From JBNJDJ01 sp051744845 (lineage in GTDB: Bacteria; Bacillota; Clostridia; Peptostreptococcales; Acidaminobacteraceae), in assembly GCA_051744845.1 (NCBI GenBank), contig JBNJDJ010000019.1, positions 1 through 30,537 on the forward strand: DNA of 30,537 bases, given 5' to 3'. Positions 8,311 to 14,697 of the stretch are shown here, piece by piece. Positions within the stretch are counted from its first letter, which is position 1. Every line of letters starts with the position of its first letter. A program made the translations under genes and the position numbers. Below the pieces are notes generated by a model, which saw only the letters and a program-made list of their open reading frames with translations, ran no database searches and was not told where the DNA came from.

Positions 8311-11220
8311 ATGAAAAAAAGAAGTTTTATTTTATTTATATTTGTTTTCTTAATAAGTAGTAATTTATCTCCTGTGTTTTCTTATAATGAATTAGAAATT
8401 GAAGTTATAGATAGGTTAGATGGTTTATCCAATATGTCTGTTTCTTCTATAATACAGGATAAATATGGTTTTTTATGGTTTGCTACTCAAGGCGGATTAA
8501 ATTATTATGATGGTAAAAATTATAAAATATATGATAATAAACCATTTGGTGAAAATGATTTAGTTCATAATTTAATACAAACAATGTATTATGATCATAA
8601 ACAACATATAATGTGGATAGGTACTTATAATGGTGTTTCAAAATTCAATATTGCTAAAGAAAATTTTACTAATTATACAACTGAAAATTCTAATTTATCT
8701 AATAATATAGTCATAGCTATTGAAAAAGATGATAAAGGCAATTTATGGTTTGGTACTATGAATGGATTAAATAAATTAGATAAAAAATCAAATAAAATTA
8801 TTAATTATGAAATAGCAGGTGAAGTAGTTAGAGATTTAGAATTTACTAATAATAGATTATGGATAGGTACATATGAAGGATTATTTTTTTTAAATAATAA
8901 AAAAATTATAAAAGAAAATATTAATTTATTATCTCAATTTGTTATGTCCATAAAAGAATATGATAAAGGTGTTTTAACTTTAGGTTTGTGGAATGGCGGA
9001 GTAGTTGACTACGACTATATGGAACAAAAAATCATAAATAAACATGTTTTTGAATATAATAAGATATACACTGTTTTAAAAACTAATGAGAAATTGTATG
9101 TAGGAACATGGGGAAATGGACTTTATGAAAAAAGTTTAAAAAATGATGATATTAAATCCTATAATACAAATGATTTTAAAGATATTCCACATGATGTTAT
9201 TTATTCAATATATAAAGATAAAGAAGGTATTGTCTGGATAGGGACAAATGGTGGAGGAATTATCAAGATAAATTCTAAAAAAAGAAATTTAGTGAAATTT
9301 TCAAGCAAATATCATAATGAACATAAAATTTCATCTGGAAAAATAAATGATATTTATCAAGATAAATTAGGAAATTTTTGGTTCGCTATATATGAAAAAG
9401 GATTGAATAAATATAATAATAAAAAAAATGAAATATATAAATATAATGAAAATAATTTAAAGATTCCAAGTAATTCAGTTACTAAAATTTTTGAAACTAT
9501 AGACAAAGATATTTTACTTGGGGATGCAAAAGGTATATCTAAATATGATTGGCAAAAAGATAAATTTTTTTCGTTAAATATTTTACCAGAAAATACTCGT
9601 GTATATGCATTAGAAGAGGATAAAAAATATTTATGGATTGGAACTTATTATAACGGACTATATAGATATACTAAATCAAATGAAGAGTTAATAAATTTCA
9701 CAAATAAAGATAAATTAGGTATAAGTGATAATTTAATATATGATCTTTTGATTGACCATAAAAATAGACTATGGATCGCTACTAATCACGGTTTAAATTT
9801 ATTAGAAAAAGATAAATTGAAATTTAAAAAATATTTTTCTAATGGAGAAGATGAAAATTCTTTAGGAAGTAATGTTATAAGAGCTTTATTTCAGGATTCA
9901 AATAAAAATATTTGGATAGCTATGACTGGAGGAGGTATCGCTAAATATAATGAAAAAACAGATAGTTTCAAAAGTTTAACTAAATCAGATGGTTTAGCAA
10001 GCAATATTGTTTTATCAATAAATGAATCAAATAATGGAAAAATTTGGCTAACTACTCATAATGGGTTATCTATTATAGATAAGAATTTATCTGATATTCA
10101 AAATTTAACTCCGACAGATGGTATAGGTGCCTTAGAATTTAATGTAGGTAATTTAATTGATAATAAAGGAAATTTGTATTTTGGTAGTGTTTATGGAATA
10201 ACTGTTATACCAAAAGATTATTTTTATGAAACTGGAAAGAAACCTGTTGTATATATAAAAGATATTTCAGTTTTTAACAAATCTATAAAAAAAGATAAAT
10301 ATATAATTGATAATCAAAAATATAATTTAGATTATAATGATAGATATATTAAAATTGATTTAGCATCAGTTTATTATTCTGCTCCAAACTTAATTAACTA
10401 TTATTATAAATTAGAAGGCTTTAATGAAACTTGGATTAATAATAAGAATAAATCAAGTATTGAATTTTCAGATTTAAAACCAGGGCAATATACATTAAAT
10501 ATTAAAGCTAAATCTATAAAATCTGATTTTTCAGATATAAAAAAAATATATTTGAATGTAGAAAAACCATGGTATTTAAAATATAATGCTTTTATTATAT
10601 ATGGAATATTTTTACTTTTAATTATATATTTAAGTAGTAAAATATATAATTGGTATTTATTTAAATATAAGAATATAAAATTAGAAAAAGAAAATGAAGA
10701 GCTAGAAGAAATTTCTACTAGAGATGAATTAACTGGTCTTTATAATAGAAGATACTTTAATGCATTAATAAATGATTTACTTAAAGTTACCAAAAGACAA
10801 GATTCTAAATTTTCTTTTTTATTATTAGATTTAGATGATTTTAAAACTATTAACGATAAATACGGACATTTAGCAGGTGATGATTATTTAAGAGATTTTT
10901 CTAAATTAATTTTAGAAAAATGTAAAAGAAGTAATGATTTTGTAATAAGATATGCAGGAGATGAATTTGTAATAGTACTTTTAGATTTAAATAAAAAAGA
11001 AACCTTAAAGATTGCTAAAGATATTAAATCTGAAGTTATAGATTTGAAAGTTAGAAAAGAGTATTCTAAAGATGATTATAATATTTCTTTAAGTATAGGT
11101 ATAGTTCATTTAGATGGATCTACTGATTTAGAAGGAGAAGAAATATTTGATTTAGCTGACAAAGCTTTATATAAAGCTAAACAAAGTGGTAAAGACAGAA
11201 TTGAAAAAAATATAAAATAA
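8311..11220 (+). CDS. Two-component-type propeller sensor fused to GGDEF
   Basis: A 969-aa sensor cyclase. It has a signal peptide (1-25), then about a dozen propeller repeats with signatures such as GFLWFATQGGLNYYD, LWFGTMNGLNKLD and IWIGTNGGGIIKI (about 30-640). These form the ligand-binding beta-propellers of hybrid sensors. A Y_Y_Y domain follows (about 660-755), then one transmembrane helix (about 763-783), a short coiled coil and a GGDEF domain (DELTGLYNRRYF, DLDDFKTINDKYGH). The signature is AGDEF (882-886), a Gly-to-Ala change also found in some active cyclases. RSND supplies the inhibitory site. In Bacteroidetes such propellers usually sense polysaccharides through histidine kinases; here the output is c-di-GMP. 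It is the third gene of the cyclase operon, 16 bp after the previous stop. Confidence 0.9.
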   Translation: MKKRSFILFIFVFLISSNLSPVFSYNELEIEVIDRLDGLSNMSVSSIIQDKYGFLWFATQGGLNYYDGKNYKIYDNKPFGENDLVHNLIQTMYYDHKQHIMWIGTYNGVSKFNIAKENFTNYTTENSNLSNNIVIAIEKDDKGNLWFGTMNGLNKLDKKSNKIINYEIAGEVVRDLEFTNNRLWIGTYEGLFFLNNKKIIKENINLLSQFVMSIKEYDKGVLTLGLWNGGVVDYDYMEQKIINKHVFEYNKIYTVLKTNEKLYVGTWGNGLYEKSLKNDDIKSYNTNDFKDIPHDVIYSIYKDKEGIVWIGTNGGGIIKINSKKRNLVKFSSKYHNEHKISSGKINDIYQDKLGNFWFAIYEKGLNKYNNKKNEIYKYNENNLKIPSNSVTKIFETIDKDILLGDAKGISKYDWQKDKFFSLNILPENTRVYALEEDKKYLWIGTYYNGLYRYTKSNEELINFTNKDKLGISDNLIYDLLIDHKNRLWIATNHGLNLLEKDKLKFKKYFSNGEDENSLGSNVIRALFQDSNKNIWIAMTGGGIAKYNEKTDSFKSLTKSDGLASNIVLSINESNNGKIWLTTHNGLSIIDKNLSDIQNLTPTDGIGALEFNVGNLIDNKGNLYFGSVYGITVIPKDYFYETGKKPVVYIKDISVFNKSIKKDKYIIDNQKYNLDYNDRYIKIDLASVYYSAPNLINYYYKLEGFNETWINNKNKSSIEFSDLKPGQYTLNIKAKSIKSDFSDIKKIYLNVEKPWYLKYNAFIIYGIFLLLIIYLSSKIYNWYLFKYKNIKLEKENEELEEISTRDELTGLYNRRYFNALINDLLKVTKRQDSKFSFLLLDLDDFKTINDKYGHLAGDDYLRDFSKLILEKCKRSNDFVIRYAGDEFVIVLLDLNKKETLKIAKDIKSEVIDLKVRKEYSKDDYNISLSIGIVHLDGSTDLEGEEIFDLADKALYKAKQSGKDRIEKNIK

Positions 11221-11240
11221 TAATTTTGTACAAGTATTAA

Positions 11241-11560
11241 GCTATATGTTAATATGTCAAGAGAAAAAAGTAAATAAATCTATTAATATGCTAAAAAATT
11301 GCCCAAGGAAAACATAAGCATCAAAAAAAGTAATTTTTTTGGAAGCTAAATTTTATATTAAATTAATTTCTTTTAATTTTTGAGTTGGAGTAAAGTTTAT
11401 TAATACTTACGCAGTGCAAAAATCAAACGAACTAGTTTACGAGCTGTAAATACGAGTGCTTGTTTGTGTTTATGAGTAAAGGTTAGAAAATTTCAATTGT
11501 ATTTGCAGCTTTTTTTTGAATATCAGTTAACATATATAATTCAAAAATTGGGAAAATGAA
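11241..11560 (-). pseudogene. Relic of an IS110-family transposase
   Basis: The 444-nt gap after the propeller cyclase has no intact gene, but on the minus strand it holds transposase debris. A frame at 11474-11400 ends HKQALVFTARKLVRLIFAL then a stop, which matches the C-terminus typical of IS110 (DEDD) transposases. A second frame, ending at 11483 and shifted relative to the first, reads LTDIQKKAANTIEIF, resembling the AAKNSIG segment that lies much earlier in these proteins, so the middle has been lost. Beyond the stop, 11270-11241 reads CTTGACATATTAACATATAG on the minus strand, plausible IS 3' flank. Exact ends cannot be set. This is recognition from memory, not from a search. Confidence 0.5.
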
Positions 11561-11664
11561 AATATTAAAGTTAGAAAGTAAGAATTCAATTGGTTTTTGT
11601 AAATAGATAATTATTAAAATAGTTATTAAATTTAATGTTTTACTAAAAGAGAGGAGATTAAACT

Positions 11665-12519
11665 ATGAAAAATATTTTTATTGAAAAATTTGATAAAGAA
11701 TTATCAAAAGTAGCTTTTGGTGGTGTCATTGTTATGAATGAAACCCAAGAAGATGCCAATAATTTCGTTAAAGAAGCTATTGAAGCTGGTGTAAATTATT
11801 TTGATGTTGCTCCAACATATGGTAATGCAGAAAAACGTTTAGGACCTGCTTTAAAGCCATTTAGAAAAAATGTTTTTCTTGCTTGTAAAACTATGGAACG
11901 AACAGCAAAAGGTGCTCAAAAAGAATTGGACCAATCTTTAAAAAATATGGAAACGGATTATTTTGATTTGTATCAACTACATGCGGTGTATAATTTAGAA
12001 GATGTTGAAAAAATATTTTCTCCAGGTGGTGCTATGGAAACTTATAAAAAGGCAAAAGAGAATGGTAAGATTAGAAACATTGGTTTTTCTGCACATTCAA
12101 CAGAAGCTGCATTAGCATTAATTGATCGATATGATTTTGATTCTATTTTATTTCCATTCAATTTTGTATCCTTGCTAAAAAATGGATATGGGTCCTATGT
12201 ACTTGAGAAAGCCTTAGATAAGAATATGGCTATCTTAGGTATAAAATCTATGGCTCTAACAGAAAGACAAAAAGGAGATGATAAAAAGCATCCTAAAGCA
12301 TGGTATCATCCAATTGAAGATAAAGATTTAGCATATAAAGCTGTTAAATATATTTTTTCTAGACAAGTTGATGTTATTGTGCCACCAGGAGATATTAACC
12401 ATTTTAGATGGGCACTTGATTATATGAATAAGGATCTAAAGTTTACAAAAAAAGATATGGATGATCTAGAAAATGAAGCAGAAAAGATGATTCCTTTATT
12501 TCCTTTAAAGGAAAGATAG
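11665..12519 (+). CDS. Aldo/keto reductase
   Basis: A 284-aa NADPH-type oxidoreductase of the aldo/keto reductase fold, reducing an unknown aldehyde or ketone. The full catalytic tetrad is visible: D47 (FDVAPTYG), Y52, K75 (LACKT) and H106 (YQLHAV). The C-terminal cofactor-binding region is recognisable (GIKSMA, VIVPPGD). It is about 30 aa shorter than the common 310-330 aa enzymes and has no ferredoxin-type extension. The ribosome binding site is GAGAGGAG. Base composition is visibly richer in G+C than the flanking signalling genes, and it stands alone between an IS relic and a tRNA-flanked segment, so acquisition by transfer is plausible. Confidence 0.88.
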   Translation: MKNIFIEKFDKELSKVAFGGVIVMNETQEDANNFVKEAIEAGVNYFDVAPTYGNAEKRLGPALKPFRKNVFLACKTMERTAKGAQKELDQSLKNMETDYFDLYQLHAVYNLEDVEKIFSPGGAMETYKKAKENGKIRNIGFSAHSTEAALALIDRYDFDSILFPFNFVSLLKNGYGSYVLEKALDKNMAILGIKSMALTERQKGDDKKHPKAWYHPIEDKDLAYKAVKYIFSRQVDVIVPPGDINHFRWALDYMNKDLKFTKKDMDDLENEAEKMIPLFPLKER

Positions 12520-12628
12520 ATAAAATAATAAATACATGAGTTGAAATTTCAAAAAAATGATAAATAAAACTTACTCTAAATTAATATTTAAACGAGTATA
12601 TATTTAATTTAAATGGTATAAATAGGCA

Positions 12629-12672
12629 AATAAAAAACTTCAACAAAAATTGGAGTTTTTATGGTACCAAAG
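12629..12672. repeat. Left copy of a 44-bp direct repeat (tRNA-Leu 3' end plus terminator)
   Basis: It matches 14537-14580 at 42 of 44 positions (differences at 12640 and 12669). It contains the terminator hairpin 12633-12660 and an 11-nt fragment of the tRNA 3' end (12662-12672), read on the minus strand as CTTTGGTACCA with one change from the intact gene. To the right of it there is no tRNA remnant. The arrangement resembles an attachment-site duplication, or the trace of a duplicated or deleted tRNA. Confidence 0.75.
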
Positions 12673-12683
12673 TTTTGTTTTCT

Positions 12684-12725
12684 GTGCAGTTGATTATATT
12701 ATATATAATACTGTACTTTTTTTAA
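12684..12725 (+). terminator. Hairpin terminator
   Basis: GTGCAGT (12684-12690) pairs with ACTGTAC (12710-12716) with one G-U pair, and ATTATAT (12693-12699) pairs with ATATAAT (12703-12709), leaving a 2-nt bulge. Seven T's follow directly. It would stop plus-strand transcripts running on from the reductase. Confidence 0.6.
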
Positions 12726-13051
12726 TTTTTTGGCACCATTTTTAATTAAGCATAGATAATCAATTAGAAAAATATTATTGTTTTAAATTATAAATTATTA
12801 TCTTATCTTTCATTAAATAATTAAGAATAAAAACTTTGAAATTTTCTATGTGACAATTAATACATAAAAATGGATATATATTATTGTTATATATTTTATT
12901 AATGTTAATTTATCCAAATGAGTATTAAATATTATACATTTATTTATTAATATCTTTAAAATCTAAATAATTAATGGTACACTTGAAAAGTGAAACACAA
13001 TAAATTCATTAAATAAATAATCAAATTAAAATTACACAATTTGGAGGAAAA

Positions 13052-14485
13052 ATGGAAAAGTATCTATTATTTATATTAATAATAAGTTTATTTATATTAC
13101 CAGGATGTAATACTTTGAGTAAAACGAACTTAGATAAAGAAGCAAATCAAGAGATTCAGTTACTAAAGGATAAGATAGAAAAATTAGAAAATGAAAATAG
13201 TTCTTTAAATTCTAAAATTGAAAATGATAACAAAATTAAAAAAATTAATTCTTTAAAAGAAAAAGTTGAAAGATTAGAAATACAAAAGAAAATTTTGAAG
13301 TCACAAATAAAAACAAAAAAGTTAGCTAAGATTGAAAAGGATGGAAAGTATGGATTTATAAATATTATTGGTGATATAGTAATAAAACCTGAATATGACG
13401 ACGTCGAGGCCTTCAGAGAAGGATTTGTAAGTGTTAAGAAAAATCAAAAATGGGCTTTTATAGATTATAACGGTAATAAAATAACAGATTTTAAATTTGA
13501 CAATAGATCATATTATAGAGATGGTCATGCTGTGGTAAAGATTAATGATAAATATGGTGTAATAAATAATAACGGTGAAACAGTTATCGAAACTATATAT
13601 GATTCTATTCGTTTTATGAGTTCATCAGATAATTTAATAAGAGTAGAAAAAAATGGTAAATATGGTTATATGAATTATAAAAACGAGATAGTAATTGAAA
13701 TTAAGTATGATCATTTAAGAGAATTTTCAGAAGGATTAGCTCCTTCCATGATAAATGGTCAATGGGGTTATATAGATGTAGATAATAACTTTGTTATTGA
13801 ACCCCAATTCGAAGAAGCAAGAAGTTTTAGGGAAGGTTTAGCACCAGTAAAAATAGGGAAGTACTGGAAGTATATAAATAAGAATGAAGAAATTATTATT
13901 GATAAGAAATTCCTATATGCCTCAACATTTAAAGATAATAAAGCTAGCGTATCGATTAAAGATAGGGCAGGAGAATCTTTCGTTTGGATGAATAAAAGTG
14001 GTGAAATTATTGAAAATTCTAGATATGTAGCTGGAGGTGAATCTCAAGCTTATTCAGATGATAATGGTTTATATCGCATAAATAAAGATGGGAAAGTCGG
14101 TTTTATTGATAACCAAGGGAATATTATTATTGAACCAGTCTTTGACAATTTACATTATTTCTCTCAGGGATTAGCTAGGTTTGAGAAGAATGGTAAATGG
14201 GGTTATATTAATACCGAAGGCGAAGTCGTTGTAGAAGCTAAATATGATTTGGTTTTGCCTTTTCATAACAACTTGGGAGAAGTACATATTAACGAAGATG
14301 TATTATTTATAAATACAAAAGGAGAAGAAATTAATGGTGATGAATTACTAAATTACGACATAAATAAATGGTATCCAATTAAAAGAAATGCAAATTATAA
14401 TACATTAACTGATAATGAAGGGGTTATTATATCAGATGTTAAGTTTGATAAAATTGAAGTATTTAGAAATGTATCGGAAAATTAG
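13052..14485 (+). CDS. WG-repeat lipoprotein
   Basis: A 477-aa predicted lipoprotein. The signal peptide ends in the lipobox LPGC (C19), so the mature protein should be lipid-anchored at the cell surface. Residues ~33-90 form a coiled coil. From ~93 to the end run about nine imperfect WG repeats of 35-48 aa, each built on the pattern G-K-[WY]-G-[FY]-I-[ND]-x2-G followed by IEPxYD and an F-x-EGLA segment. WG repeats are common in surface and secreted proteins of Firmicutes and have no defined enzymatic role; binding to cell-surface ligands is a guess. The gene lies between the two 44-bp repeats and has GC-richer pockets (for example near 13,400) than the signalling genes, which fits foreign origin. 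The start has a GGAGG site. Confidence 0.88.
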   Translation: MEKYLLFILIISLFILPGCNTLSKTNLDKEANQEIQLLKDKIEKLENENSSLNSKIENDNKIKKINSLKEKVERLEIQKKILKSQIKTKKLAKIEKDGKYGFINIIGDIVIKPEYDDVEAFREGFVSVKKNQKWAFIDYNGNKITDFKFDNRSYYRDGHAVVKINDKYGVINNNGETVIETIYDSIRFMSSSDNLIRVEKNGKYGYMNYKNEIVIEIKYDHLREFSEGLAPSMINGQWGYIDVDNNFVIEPQFEEARSFREGLAPVKIGKYWKYINKNEEIIIDKKFLYASTFKDNKASVSIKDRAGESFVWMNKSGEIIENSRYVAGGESQAYSDDNGLYRINKDGKVGFIDNQGNIIIEPVFDNLHYFSQGLARFEKNGKWGYINTEGEVVVEAKYDLVLPFHNNLGEVHINEDVLFINTKGEEINGDELLNYDINKWYPIKRNANYNTLTDNEGVIISDVKFDKIEVFRNVSEN

Positions 14486-14507
14486 TTAGTAAAATATAAT
14501 TTTTTGA

Positions 14508-14539
14508 ATTCCCTTAAATTTATATAAATTTAAGGGAAT
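14508..14539. repeat. 32-bp perfect palindrome
   Basis: Starting at ATTCCCTTAAATTT and continuing symmetrically to AAATTTAAGGGAAT, this is a perfect inverted repeat 23 nt after the lipoprotein stop. It has no T-run directly behind it on the plus strand but abuts the bidirectional terminator at 14541. It overlaps the first 3 nt of the right 44-bp repeat and is absent beside the left copy. Confidence 0.85.
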
Positions 14540-14580
14540 AAAAAACTACAACAAAAATTGGAGTTTTTATGGTACCGAAG
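14537..14580. repeat. Right copy of the 44-bp direct repeat, overlapping tRNA-Leu
   Basis: This is the partner of 12629-12672 at a distance of 1908 bp (42/44 identical). This copy is joined to the intact tRNA gene: its last 11 bases are the tRNA 3' end including CCA, and the preceding 33 bases are the terminator. Confidence 0.8.
14541..14568. terminator. Bidirectional terminator between the lipoprotein and tRNA-Leu
   Basis: A stem of 11 positions with one mismatch (14541-14551 with 14558-14568) and a 6-nt loop has T-runs in both directions. It serves the minus-strand tRNA, and probably also the plus-strand lipoprotein gene. Confidence 0.75.
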
Positions 14581-14656
14581 ATGGGATTTGAACCCATACG
14601 CTTTTAAAGGCTTCGGATTTTGAGTCCGACGCGTCTGCCAATTCCGCCACTTCGGC
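14570..14656 (-). tRNA. tRNA-Leu (anticodon CAA)
   Basis: An 87-nt tRNA with encoded CCA. Acceptor stem GCCGAAG pairs with CTTCGGT (one terminal G-U). The D arm contains GGAATTGGCAGACGC. The anticodon stem TCGGA/TCCGA encloses loop CTCAAAA, giving anticodon CAA (reads UUG). A long variable arm, as expected for leucine, and the T arm ATGGG-TTCAAAT-CCCAT complete it. All arms pair, so the gene looks functional. Confidence 0.97.
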
Positions 14657-14668
14657 TAAGCTAAAATA

Positions 14669-14697
14669 ATTTTAACATAAATGTATTTATATATCAA
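14669..14697 (-). promoter_or_regulatory. Promoter of tRNA-Leu
   Basis: On the minus strand, TTGATA (14697-14692) is separated by exactly 17 bp from TAAAAT (14674-14669), ending 13 nt before the mature tRNA 5' end. The -35 box overlaps the last codons of the convergent-side signalling gene, so the gap is used economically. Confidence 0.7.

Larger units (their letters stand above)
12520..13051. other. 532-nt AT-rich gap without a gene
   Basis: This non-coding stretch contains a 44-bp copy of the tRNA-Leu 3' flank, including a bidirectional terminator (12629-12672), and a second terminator-like hairpin (12684-12725). The rest (12726-13030) is AT-rich with no supportable ORF or RNA. The ribosome binding site TTTGGAGG of the next gene is at its right end. 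Confidence 0.6.

Noticed and set aside
11323..11340. A7-GTAA-T7 hairpin as terminator
   Set aside because: It is a pure A/T stem within an IS relic; in this base composition it is not convincing.
12539..12556. TTGAAATTTCAA palindrome after the reductase as terminator or operator
   Set aside because: It has no loop, is followed by A's rather than T's, and is short enough to arise by chance in AT-rich DNA.
12970..13005. GGTACACTTGAAAAGTG and flanking bases as an insertion-sequence end
   Set aside because: It has a short CACTT/AAGTG dyad resembling some IS termini, but I see no second end and no target duplication.
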